Assembly: GCF_017873855.1 (NCBI RefSeq) | Contig: NZ_JAGGKR010000001.1 | Coordinates: 1,927,529-1,991,528 of the forward strand | Reading direction: 5' to 3' | DNA length: 64,000 nucleotides | Origin: Methanolinea mesophila | GTDB lineage: Archaea > Halobacteriota > Methanomicrobia > Methanomicrobiales > Methanospirillaceae | In this document: positions 26,536 to 34,438 of the stretch, in pieces | Layout: every line of letters starts with the position of its first letter | Position numbering within the stretch: position 1 is the stretch's first letter | Program-made: the position numbers and the translations under genes | The notes under the pieces: model-generated | Told to the model about the DNA's origin: nothing | Seen by the model: the letters and a program-made list of their open reading frames with translations, nothing else | Database searches by the model: none

Positions 26536-26921
26536 GGTGAAAGTACATCAGAGCGGAAAAAGATGAAGATATGGGACCTGCCCGGACTCCGCCCTTCCCG
26601 AGTCAGGGCAACCTTTTAAGAAATCCGGTCCGGTCGAATTCCACGCATATCCTGAAATGGAATCTTTAATCGGCCTCCGAAATTGAAGGATCAATAAGGA
26701 GGATTTGATCCTCCGGGCGATACCCGGGGAGCACTGGGATATCCATATTCCCGCTGTCCCGGGATCCATGAATCTGGTCCCGCTTCACCCGTAGGGTGAA
26801 CATTCCCCCGCCGGAACCCGGGAGTTTTCTCTATAGACTCGGTCCTCTCTGTCGAAAAACCATATATCGGCGAAGGGTTTTTCTACATTCGGGTGCCAAC
26901 CCCGCGCATAGTGGAGTCGCA
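26536..26921. other. Intergenic region with hairpins and a TATA box
   Basis: No supported gene in 386 bases. Two small inverted repeats lie together: GGAGGA/TCCTCC (26698-26714) and CCGGG/CCCGG (26713-26727). The plus-strand TATA ccatatatcgg (26859-26869) sits about 55 bases before the TTG start at 26922. It shows that an upstream ATG at 26796 in the same frame would precede the promoter and is not the start. Confidence 0.5.
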
Positions 26922-28871
26922 TTGACCACAAAGGAGTCAATAATCCGGGAACTGGGGGAGAACGAGCTGGTTCTTCCGGTCCTGGTTAATAATGCCCTGG
27001 CAGCGAACGACAGGATAAAATACTATTTTACACTTCTTCAGGCCGCCCTCGCAAAAGGTCTGGAACCGTACCGCGAATATTCAAATCTGCGCATCGAGCG
27101 GGAGACCGCAGGGATCACCGACAGCCAGCTGGACACCGTGGTACACGGGAGCAGCATGGTTTCCCCCGATACGATAAGGATCCCCCGGGTGGCAGGGATC
27201 TTTTCTGAGATCAAGCAGTGTCTTGATGAGATGATCCTGCCCTTGAAGATGGCGGCTACGGAGGCGACGGAACGGTATGAAGAGCGTGCCCTGGGGCTCA
27301 TGGAGCGTATCGGCACGGCGCCGGACGACCTGGTGCGTAAGAGTGTCATTCTCGACATAACATCGGGAGACCCGGAAGAGAACGACAGCGTGCACCTGCT
27401 GGTTATCGACCTCCATCAGGCCCTGAACCGGCTGCAGAGCCAGCTTTCAGGTGAGACCGTAGACGGTGCGATAACTTATCTTCTCCAGCCCGGCGATCAT
27501 GACATCATAAGGGCATTCATGGCCGGAGTGAACCGGAACGCCCCATTGAAATTCGGGCATCCCGGGTTGGGGACCACCGCGACACGAACGGGCCGAAAGA
27601 TAGTGATCCAGAATGACATCGGGATGACCGATGCGCATGTCCTGGTGATCAACGTGACCGATGAGGAAGTGTCGGTTATCTACACCGATATCCACATGCC
27701 TCGCGTCCAGTTTTTCCACAGCCTTTTCCCGCCCGGTACGATAAGATGGGAGGATACGCTCTCGAGGAAAGGTGCCGAAGACTTCGAGAAGAAGATGTAT
27801 CACCTCTCGGTCGGGAGATATCACGCCCGCGATAGGGAAGATCTCCTTGGCTTCGCTGAATTCCTCGGTTCGAGGCTTGTGTTCCTGATCGACTGGAACC
27901 GGGCCCGCAAAAAGATGCGGAATTTCCTTCCGAACAGGGATAGCGTTGCCGTGTTGAAGTGGGCGGCGGACCACAATTACGGGCACATGGCGTTCCTTCT
28001 GGTAGGAGGAGAGCAGCTTATCTACGAAGCCCTCCAGTTCGCCGCGGGAGTGCCCATCAGGTACGGGGAACCCCTCTACCAGATACTGGGCCGGGAAAAG
28101 ACCGTGGAATACTTCCAGTGGGTGATGAAGACCGCGGCATCGGGGCTCGTTGCCGGCCAGTCCCACCAGCTGATCCAGGACGAGATCCGGACCGAACTGC
28201 TCAGGTATTTCCGTTCCGCACACGAGGACCTCATCACGATATGCGAGGATCACGCCACCTACACTATCGAGGTCGCGATGGTGGCAAGGGACTCCCTCCT
28301 CCATATCCGGCGGAGGATGAACGGGGAGTTCGTCACACGGAATGCAAAGAGGGCAAAGATCTGGGAAAGCCGGGCCGATGCACTGGTGAACGAGGTCAGG
28401 AAGATCTCGCGGAGGATCGAGGAGGGCGGGTTCTTCGAGGAGCTGATGCATACCTCCGACGACGCCCTCGATTATCTCGAGGAGGCCTGTTATTTCATCA
28501 CCCTGGTCCCCGGGATATCGTCCTCCAGGGGAGTGAGCGAGGAGCTGGTGACGATGGCTGAGATCGCGGTCAGGAGTTGTCAGGAATATCTCCGGGCTCT
28601 CATGGCCTCCAGGTATTTGCACCGGTCCTACAGCCGGGAGGAACTGCAGGATTTCCTCCTCGCGATAGACCGTGTGGTGGGGCTCGAGAGGGAATGCGAC
28701 GAAGAACTCAGGAAAGCCCAGAAGTCCATCCTGATGGAGACCACAGATTACAAAGAACTCTGGCTTTTTTCCGAGATCGCACGAACTGTCGAGGAGTCCA
28801 CCAACTCGATGATGAAGGCTGCGTTCCTGCTCCGCGACGCCATGCTCGAGCAGATGAGCAGGAGGGGATGA
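26922..28871 (+). CDS. Large protein with a C-terminal DUF47/PhoU-like helical domain
   Basis: 649 residues from TTG 26922, with GTGGAG as ribosome-binding site. The N-terminal 400 residues are a soluble domain I do not recognise (ITDSQLDTVVHGSSMV, DAHVLVINVTDEEVSVIYTDIHMPRVQFF). From about residue 440 the protein is all-helical with the DUF47/PhoU-like pattern (ESRADALVNEVRKISRRIEEGGFFEEL, AIDRVVGLERECDEELRKAQKSI, TVEESTNSMMKAAFLLRDAML). DUF47 proteins accompany phosphate transport, but no transporter is here. It is coupled to the PPDK-like gene that follows (start overlaps stop). Confidence 0.75.
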   Translation: MTTKESIIRELGENELVLPVLVNNALAANDRIKYYFTLLQAALAKGLEPYREYSNLRIERETAGITDSQLDTVVHGSSMVSPDTIRIPRVAGIFSEIKQCLDEMILPLKMAATEATERYEERALGLMERIGTAPDDLVRKSVILDITSGDPEENDSVHLLVIDLHQALNRLQSQLSGETVDGAITYLLQPGDHDIIRAFMAGVNRNAPLKFGHPGLGTTATRTGRKIVIQNDIGMTDAHVLVINVTDEEVSVIYTDIHMPRVQFFHSLFPPGTIRWEDTLSRKGAEDFEKKMYHLSVGRYHARDREDLLGFAEFLGSRLVFLIDWNRARKKMRNFLPNRDSVAVLKWAADHNYGHMAFLLVGGEQLIYEALQFAAGVPIRYGEPLYQILGREKTVEYFQWVMKTAASGLVAGQSHQLIQDEIRTELLRYFRSAHEDLITICEDHATYTIEVAMVARDSLLHIRRRMNGEFVTRNAKRAKIWESRADALVNEVRKISRRIEEGGFFEELMHTSDDALDYLEEACYFITLVPGISSSRGVSEELVTMAEIAVRSCQEYLRALMASRYLHRSYSREELQDFLLAIDRVVGLERECDEELRKAQKSILMETTDYKELWLFSEIARTVEESTNSMMKAAFLLRDAMLEQMSRRG

Positions 28872-30466
28872 TGGAAAATCTCGGGAAAAGGATGATCAGG
28901 TTTGGCCCCGGCACCGTGGATGAGGAGATAACCGCCGAATATTTCGGAAACAAGGCCGCAGGGCTGGCGGAGCTGGTACGCCTTGGGATACCCGTCCCTC
29001 CTGGTTTCGCACTTTCGGTCGTATTGTGCGAGGAATATTTTGCGGGGGGCGGAAAGGCGCCTGATGATCTCCGGGAGCTGCTCAGGGAAGGGATATCGTT
29101 CCTTGAACGGGCTACATTGCGTAAATTCGGGGGGGCGAGAAACCCCCTCCTGGTCTCGGTCAGGTCCGGGGCCGCGGCCTCGATGCCCGGGGTGATGGAG
29201 ACGCTCCTGAATGTGGGCTTATCCAGGGAAACGGTCCGGGGCCTGATATTTCTGACAGGGAACCCTCGTTTCGCCTGGGACACCTACCGGCGCGCACTCC
29301 AGAATTTCGGGCAGGCCATATACGGACTGGATGGAGGATGGTTCCATGCCCGGCTTTTGGAAGCGATGGCCGCGGAAGACATCCGGGACGAAGTCGAACT
29401 GGATGCACACAGCCTGAAGCAGCTGTGCGACGAGTATGAGAAGGAGTTTTCTACTGCAGGAGTAAATTTTCCGCAGGACGTGATGGTTCAGCTCGAACTG
29501 TCCGCGCTCGGGGTATTGCGCTCCTGGGAGGGACCGCGTGCGCGTGCGTTTCGGAAGATGAACCTGGTGGAGGGTGCGCGAGGAACCGCGGTGACCGTCC
29601 AGGCGATGGTCTACGGCAACCTTGGATCGCAGTCCGGTGCCGGGGTGGCCTTCACGCGGAACCCGTGGAAGGGCGATAACGAGCTGGTGATAGACTTCAA
29701 GTTCGGGGCCCAGGGAGAGGACGTGGTCTCGGGTGACCAGGCCGCGACAACCCAGGATGAATTCAGGGCGGCAATGCCCGGCGTATACGATCAACTCTCA
29801 GGTTTCGGACGGATGCTCGAACTGCATTTCCACGATATGCAGGATATTGAGTTCACCGTTCAGGACGGCGATCTCTTCATCCTCCAGACAAGAATAGGGA
29901 AACGGTCGCCGTATGCGGCACTTGCCATCGCGGTAAACATGGTGATGGAGGGTATACTTACCTCGTCCGATGCGCTGTGGATGTTGCGGGATGTAGACAT
30001 CGACCGGATCTCGGTCCAGAAGATCAGTTCCCGCGATTATCCGGTGGCAATCGGGGTTCCGGCATCAAGCGGAGTGGCTTCGGGAATGATTGCCCTCAGC
30101 AGTGAGCGGGCGGCTCGCGACGCGGAGGAAGGAAAGGACGTGATCCTCGTGAGCGAGACTGCGTCACCGGACGACCTGCCGGGGATCCACTTCGCCAGGG
30201 GACTCCTTACCTCCCGTGGCGCAAGAACCTCCCATGCGGCAGTGGTAGCCCGGCAGCTCGGAAAGATCTGCGTGGTGAACTGCACGACGCTGGAGATCGA
30301 TCTTCCCCGCCACCGATGTACCATCGGTGGGCAGGAACTGCGGGAAGGCGAGGTAATCACAATCGACGGCAACACCGGAAGGGTATACCTCGGAGAAGTT
30401 GAAGTGATCCTTGAAAAACCCCAGGATTTGATCGATACGGTCCACTCGTGGGAAAATACCGGGTGA
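28871..30466 (+). CDS. PPDK-like protein lacking the PEP/pyruvate barrel
   Basis: 531 residues. Residues 1-380 are the ATP-grasp domain of pyruvate phosphate dikinase: FGNKAAGLAELVRLGIPVPPGF, LVSVRSGAAASMPGVMETLLN, GAGVAFTRNPWKGDNEL, GAQGEDVVSG. Residues about 400-520 form the swivelling phosphohistidine domain with the phosphorylated His in SRGARTSHAAVVARQLG. The protein then stops; the C-terminal TIM barrel of about 340 residues that binds PEP/pyruvate is absent. It can probably use ATP to phosphorylate its own His, but the acceptor must be different or be supplied by a partner. An overlapping DUF47-like gene precedes it. Confidence 0.85.
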   Translation: MENLGKRMIRFGPGTVDEEITAEYFGNKAAGLAELVRLGIPVPPGFALSVVLCEEYFAGGGKAPDDLRELLREGISFLERATLRKFGGARNPLLVSVRSGAAASMPGVMETLLNVGLSRETVRGLIFLTGNPRFAWDTYRRALQNFGQAIYGLDGGWFHARLLEAMAAEDIRDEVELDAHSLKQLCDEYEKEFSTAGVNFPQDVMVQLELSALGVLRSWEGPRARAFRKMNLVEGARGTAVTVQAMVYGNLGSQSGAGVAFTRNPWKGDNELVIDFKFGAQGEDVVSGDQAATTQDEFRAAMPGVYDQLSGFGRMLELHFHDMQDIEFTVQDGDLFILQTRIGKRSPYAALAIAVNMVMEGILTSSDALWMLRDVDIDRISVQKISSRDYPVAIGVPASSGVASGMIALSSERAARDAEEGKDVILVSETASPDDLPGIHFARGLLTSRGARTSHAAVVARQLGKICVVNCTTLEIDLPRHRCTIGGQELREGEVITIDGNTGRVYLGEVEVILEKPQDLIDTVHSWENTG

Positions 30467-30491
30467 TGCAGGGAGAGATCCTGCCCCCCCA

Positions 30492-31835
30492 TCAGGTGAG
30501 GTTCTCCCGACCGAACCGGAGGGATGCATACTTGATCAGGGAAGAGAGCCCGTCGGCTTCCGGGTGGACTTCCAGGAATTTCTGGAAATCGTGGACGTTT
30601 ACTCCCATACTGACCAGGAACGTGGAATAAGCCGCGATGATTCCCCCGGCGGGTGCGGCAACACATATCTCTTCGATCTCTCCGGAATCCGGGTCGGCGG
30701 TGAGTTTTGCCATGCCTGTGCGGCCTTCCGGAACGCTCCAGAAGGTACCCGGTCCGGCCGGGCCGGGAACCCAGAGCGATACTCCTTCCGTCTTCGCGTT
30801 CCGGGCGAACGCGTACTCGTACATAAGGTTCATCGATTGTGGGATCAAGGTATAGTTCATCTCGCAGGGTCTCCCGAGAATATTATCGGCCGCAACCATT
30901 CCTTCCCGCCGGGCGACCGGGGTCAGGCACGGGCAGCCGGTCACGTCCCCCGCAGCGTATACCCCGGAGACGCTGGTCTCCATTCTCCCGTTTACCAGGA
31001 TCTCTCCAAGGGCCCCTTTTTCGATCCCTGATATATGTTCCGACCGGGGGGCAAGTCCCGCGGCGAGAAAGACCGCATCGCAATTCACTTCTTCCGGCTC
31101 TCCTTCGTGTACGAACCGTACCGAACCTGCAGCCTCTTCACCTCCGATCCCGACGAGACGGGCGTGTTCATGAAGGGTGATCCCGGAGAGGTCCCTGATC
31201 GCAGCCTCACGGAGCCGGGGATCCAAATTTTTAAGGAACCCGCTCCTTGACACCAGGTCCACGGTGCTCCCCAGGGATTGAAAGATGAATGCAAATTCGG
31301 CCGCCATTATCCCTCCCCCCACCACGGTTATCCTGCGCGGAAGGGAGGGAATCTCCGAAAAGGTATGCGAAGTATAGACCCCCGGAAGCCCGATGCCGGG
31401 AACATCCGGTATCAATGGACACGAGCCGGTTGCGATCAGCAGGTGATCAGGGGTGTGCGGGTCGTCATCGACAAGGACCGTTTTCCCCTGTACATGGGCC
31501 TCTTTCCCGTAAATAATCTCTATCCCGGCATCCCGGGTTTCCTTGTCGAGAAATTCCGCAATTTTTCCCTGCACTTCCGAAAGGCCTGCGACCAGCGCCT
31601 CAAAATCGATATCAGGGAGGGACCCGAGTATTCCTCTCCGCCGGAGTACGGCGGACTGGGCCCTGACCCTGGCCACGTCGTTCAGACCGCAGACCAGCAT
31701 ACAGCCGTAATGGAGGCACTGACCCCCGATGCCGCTTTTCCCCCCGGACTCGATCAGCCTTACTTCCTCACCCGCGTGTGCCATGTATACGGCCGCATTG
31801 CGCCCTGCGGGCCCCCCGCCGACAACGGTGATCAT
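30492..31835 (-). CDS. Pyridine nucleotide-disulfide oxidoreductase (dihydrolipoamide dehydrogenase-like)
   Basis: 447 residues. FAD Rossmann motif VVGGGPAGRNAA at the N-terminus, redox-active disulfide GGQCLHYGCM (Cys-x4-Cys), NAD-binding ITVVGGGIMAAEFA, FAD motif VYAAGDVTGCP, and a C-terminal dimerisation domain with VHPEADGL in place of the usual HPTLSE active His-Glu. It is related to LPD/mercuric reductase. No lipoyl enzymes are nearby, so the substrate is open: thiols, CoA disulfide or a metal are possible. Confidence 0.85.
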   Translation of the reverse strand: MITVVGGGPAGRNAAVYMAHAGEEVRLIESGGKSGIGGQCLHYGCMLVCGLNDVARVRAQSAVLRRRGILGSLPDIDFEALVAGLSEVQGKIAEFLDKETRDAGIEIIYGKEAHVQGKTVLVDDDPHTPDHLLIATGSCPLIPDVPGIGLPGVYTSHTFSEIPSLPRRITVVGGGIMAAEFAFIFQSLGSTVDLVSRSGFLKNLDPRLREAAIRDLSGITLHEHARLVGIGGEEAAGSVRFVHEGEPEEVNCDAVFLAAGLAPRSEHISGIEKGALGEILVNGRMETSVSGVYAAGDVTGCPCLTPVARREGMVAADNILGRPCEMNYTLIPQSMNLMYEYAFARNAKTEGVSLWVPGPAGPGTFWSVPEGRTGMAKLTADPDSGEIEEICVAAPAGGIIAAYSTFLVSMGVNVHDFQKFLEVHPEADGLSSLIKYASLRFGRENLT

Positions 31836-31843
31836 GGCCGGAG

Positions 31844-32797
31844 TTACAGAATTTCCACGCCTTCATCCATCGGTTCGGTGAGTATCTCCCCGTTGAACGC
31901 ATTGATCTCCACGATCTTCTTGCCCCTTATCTGCCAGACCGGCACGTACACCTGGCTGATCTCGATGGCGATGTTCTTCTTCTCGGGTTTGATCACCTTC
32001 TCTTCGTAAAATATCGCGTCTCCTTTCACCTGCCTGAGACGCACGTGCTGGGTCAGTTTTTCCACGAGCTCGTTAAAGATCCGCTCCGATGCATCTTCTT
32101 TGGTGATATGGGGTTTTACGATATCCGCTTCCGCAGGGACCTCGTCCTCGATCGCGGAGGCCAGGTCCCATCCCATGCAGCTGCCGTTGATCGCATTCAT
32201 GGCCCCGCTGCCTTCGGAATCGAAGGGGATTCGTTTTTCCTTGTATACCTGTTCACCGGAACTCACGAAATGGTAGTACCAGTGAGGCATGAACCGGAGG
32301 GTCGCATTCCCCTGGGTATTGGCGATCTTCTCGGCTGACTGCCGGTTGATCTTGACCGGAAGGTGGAGCAGGGAGATTCCCGAACCGGCAGGTGCCGGTG
32401 CTTCGGCCCTGGGCGTAGGTTCCGCCCTGGCCGGTTCCGCGGAAAAGGACAGGACAAGTTCCTTGTCCATTACCCGTGCGAGGGTCGCTTCTCCCGCGTA
32501 CCTCATGAACTCCTTCTGCCCCCAGACGACGCTGTTATCCGCCCTGACAGATTCATCGTAGGAGAGCAGGAGTTTTCTGCAGGATAGCTCCTGCTCGTCG
32601 TTCTTTACCGTATACCTGGTGGAATCGAACTCCCTGATCTCGTCGGTATCGTCGTTGATCATCACGATAAGGCATTCATTACCTTTTATTGCCGAAAGAT
32701 CAAGTGGAGGATCAACCTCCGAAACCTCGTAACCTGCTGCAGAGATTATCCCTCTCATCGCAACCCTTGCCCGTTCCCGCAAATTCTGGTCCATCAA
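31844..32797 (-). CDS. Unknown conserved two-domain protein
   Basis: 317 residues. An N-terminal domain (1-120) with alternating strands and acidic residues (NECLIVMINDDTDEIREFDSTRY) faintly recalls a nuclease-like alpha/beta core. A Pro/Ala/Glu linker (about 120-140) leads to a second domain that ends in paired strands (AIEISQVYVPVWQIRGKKIVEINAFNGEIL). No membrane segment is visible. It is 8 bases from the upstream end of the disulfide oxidoreductase and probably co-transcribed with it. I do not recognise the family. Confidence 0.65.
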   Translation of the reverse strand: MMDQNLRERARVAMRGIISAAGYEVSEVDPPLDLSAIKGNECLIVMINDDTDEIREFDSTRYTVKNDEQELSCRKLLLSYDESVRADNSVVWGQKEFMRYAGEATLARVMDKELVLSFSAEPARAEPTPRAEAPAPAGSGISLLHLPVKINRQSAEKIANTQGNATLRFMPHWYYHFVSSGEQVYKEKRIPFDSEGSGAMNAINGSCMGWDLASAIEDEVPAEADIVKPHITKEDASERIFNELVEKLTQHVRLRQVKGDAIFYEEKVIKPEKKNIAIEISQVYVPVWQIRGKKIVEINAFNGEILTEPMDEGVEIL

Positions 32798-32839
32798 CGT
32801 ACATTTCCTCCAGCCTTATAGAACAATTTTTCTATTGCA

Positions 32840-33604
32840 ATGAATGAAGAATTATTGATGAGTCTCCCCCTGAAGTTTGTGAATAACACGATTGAAGACT
32901 ATGCGATGCAGGTGACCTTCGACCCGCGGGAAGGGACCGGAAAAGTGGTCTACAATCTTTCCCTGGTTGACGACAAGGATCTGGAGACATCGATCTCAAT
33001 TTTTAAGGACGCGTATAAATCGGGGATCTGTGTCAGCGGACTTGTCCGTTTCATCGAAGCCGGAAAAAAGATCGGGGATCTCGTGGTTCCGCAGGGACAG
33101 ACCGCGATAATCACCATGTGCAGTTCGACCCTGGATGGGATCCTCTTAAAAAAAGGTGTTCCGCTCAACCCGATCGGCGGCGGAGTCGTCGAGATCGAGC
33201 GAAGAATCCCCCGCAGGTTTACCCATATCATCCTGTACGAGCATACGACCATCGACCCGCTCCAGGTCCTCATATCTCAGGAGATCACCTCCATCACCAG
33301 CGTGATGCGGAAGGGCAGCGGAAACATCCTGGCAAACATCCGGCAGTGCCATATGGAGGCGGAGGCCCTCATCGGGGAAGTGATGGACGACCTTGCAGGG
33401 AGCAGTTTTTCGGGGATACTGGACGTGGGCCTCCCGAACACACCCACATTAGGCGTTGCGGTCGACCCTCAGTACATGGGGATAGTCGCGGTCGGAGGTA
33501 CCAACCCGATAGCCGCGATCCGAGAAGACGGGGTTAATGTCGTCACCCACGCCATCAAGGGACTGATGGAAGCGGATACCATGATCGAGATACTGGATTA
33601 CTGA
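32840..33604 (+). CDS. NrpR-type regulatory domain protein without HTH
   Basis: 254 residues matching a single NrpR/DUF128 ligand-binding domain: VTFDPREGTGKVVYNLSLV, VPQGQTAIITMCSSTLDGILLKKGVPLNPIGGGVVEI, DVGLPNTPTLGVAVDPQYMGIVAVGGTNPIAAIREDG. NrpR senses 2-oxoglutarate and represses nitrogen-fixation and assimilation genes. The DNA-binding winged helix found in NrpRI is missing, as in NrpRII of Methanosarcina, which acts with a separate HTH partner. A TATA (ccttatagaac) about 25 bases upstream implies a leaderless transcript. It overlaps the convergent trmB-type gene by 7 bases. Confidence 0.85.
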   Translation: MNEELLMSLPLKFVNNTIEDYAMQVTFDPREGTGKVVYNLSLVDDKDLETSISIFKDAYKSGICVSGLVRFIEAGKKIGDLVVPQGQTAIITMCSSTLDGILLKKGVPLNPIGGGVVEIERRIPRRFTHIILYEHTTIDPLQVLISQEITSITSVMRKGSGNILANIRQCHMEAEALIGEVMDDLAGSSFSGILDVGLPNTPTLGVAVDPQYMGIVAVGGTNPIAAIREDGVNVVTHAIKGLMEADTMIEILDY

Positions 33605-34377
33605 GCCTCCGTGCCGGCCCATGCGGAGAAAAAATTCCAGTATATTGAAAAAAACCGTAAAAATCCGATCGATTCAGAGTATAGCGCGGTAAACCCCTCT
33701 TCATTTGAGCCCATCAGTACCATGGACTTTTTCGCGTCGACCAGGAAGACGCCTCCGGCAAATGACCGGGGCGTTATCTGTTCGTGATCTTTTGGCCCCT
33801 GCTTGATATGCACATTCATCCCTTTGGGAACCTGGCCGTCCCATTGATCGGTAATAATCTCCACCGAGATGCGGGCTGCCAGTTCGGAGAGTATCTCGGT
33901 TATTTCCTGCTTTAAAAACCCGTGAAAGAAGATGATCTTCACCGAATCTTCCGCTCCGGAGATCATATCGATCAACCGGACTCTGATATTCTCGTTCCCG
34001 TAGATGCTCCAGATCAGCTCCTGGTTTCCACGATCGGGCGAGGAGCGCTCCCGGTACATTTTGTTGAGGATCTTTTTCGCCTGCCTGGCGTCGGATTCCA
34101 CGGTCTTAAGCAGGCTGTCGATCCCTTCATCGGGGGGGATCGAGGTGAAACGTTTGGGGGTTGTATGGGAGACTGCAACAAGGTTCTTTTGAAGAAGCCT
34201 GTCCAGGACCGGGTAGACCGATGCGCGTGGCACCCCGGATATCTCGTGGATCTCTGTCGCGGTCGCACCGGTGACCCGGAGCAGTGCAATGTACACCAGT
34301 GCCTCATATTTGGTTAAACCGAGAGATTTGAGAGATTCCGCAATCGTCAGTTGCTGGGGTGACAACTCAGTCATCAA
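33598..34377 (-). CDS. TrmB-family transcriptional regulator
   Basis: 259 residues (ATG at 34377 or 34374). The N-terminal TrmB winged helix is LGLTKYEALVYIALLRVTGATATEIHEISGVPRASVYPVLDRLLQKNLV. A coiled linker (VESDARQAKKILNKMYRE) and a C-terminal phospholipase-D-like ligand domain with KIIFFHGFLKQEITEIL and RSFAGGVFLVDAKKSMVLMGSNEEGFTALYSES follow. TrmB proteins sense sugars or other metabolites. It is divergent from the surface-protein gene across a palindromic operator and is probably autoregulated. Confidence 0.88.
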   Translation of the reverse strand: MMTELSPQQLTIAESLKSLGLTKYEALVYIALLRVTGATATEIHEISGVPRASVYPVLDRLLQKNLVAVSHTTPKRFTSIPPDEGIDSLLKTVESDARQAKKILNKMYRERSSPDRGNQELIWSIYGNENIRVRLIDMISGAEDSVKIIFFHGFLKQEITEILSELAARISVEIITDQWDGQVPKGMNVHIKQGPKDHEQITPRSFAGGVFLVDAKKSMVLMGSNEEGFTALYSESIGFLRFFSIYWNFFSAWAGTEAQ

Positions 34378-34381
34378 TTAC

Positions 34382-34427
34382 CTATATATATAGTAGAATA
34401 ATAAATGTTGTTATTACAATAACAACA
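34382..34427. promoter_or_regulatory. TATA boxes and palindromic operator between trmB and the surface protein gene
   Basis: ctatatatatag (34382-34393) is a symmetrical TATA placed for the plus-strand gene (transcription near 34412). Directly on that start point lies a perfect inverted repeat: arm TGTTGTTATT (34406-34415), centre AC, arm AATAACAACA (34418-34427). An AT-rich element (tttattatt, minus strand, about 34404-34396) could serve the regulator gene. Position and symmetry point to a binding site for the adjacent TrmB regulator. Confidence 0.7.
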
Positions 34428-34438
34428 AGTGATCGACC

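Noticed and set aside
26796-26921. 42-residue N-terminal extension of the DUF47-like protein
   Set aside because: A TATA box at 26859-26869 lies inside it and a ribosome-binding site precedes TTG 26922; the extra residues (Pro/Arg-rich) do not look like coding sequence.
27447-28622. 391-codon minus-strand frame
   Set aside because: Antisense to the DUF47-like gene; composition rich in His, Pro and Gly.
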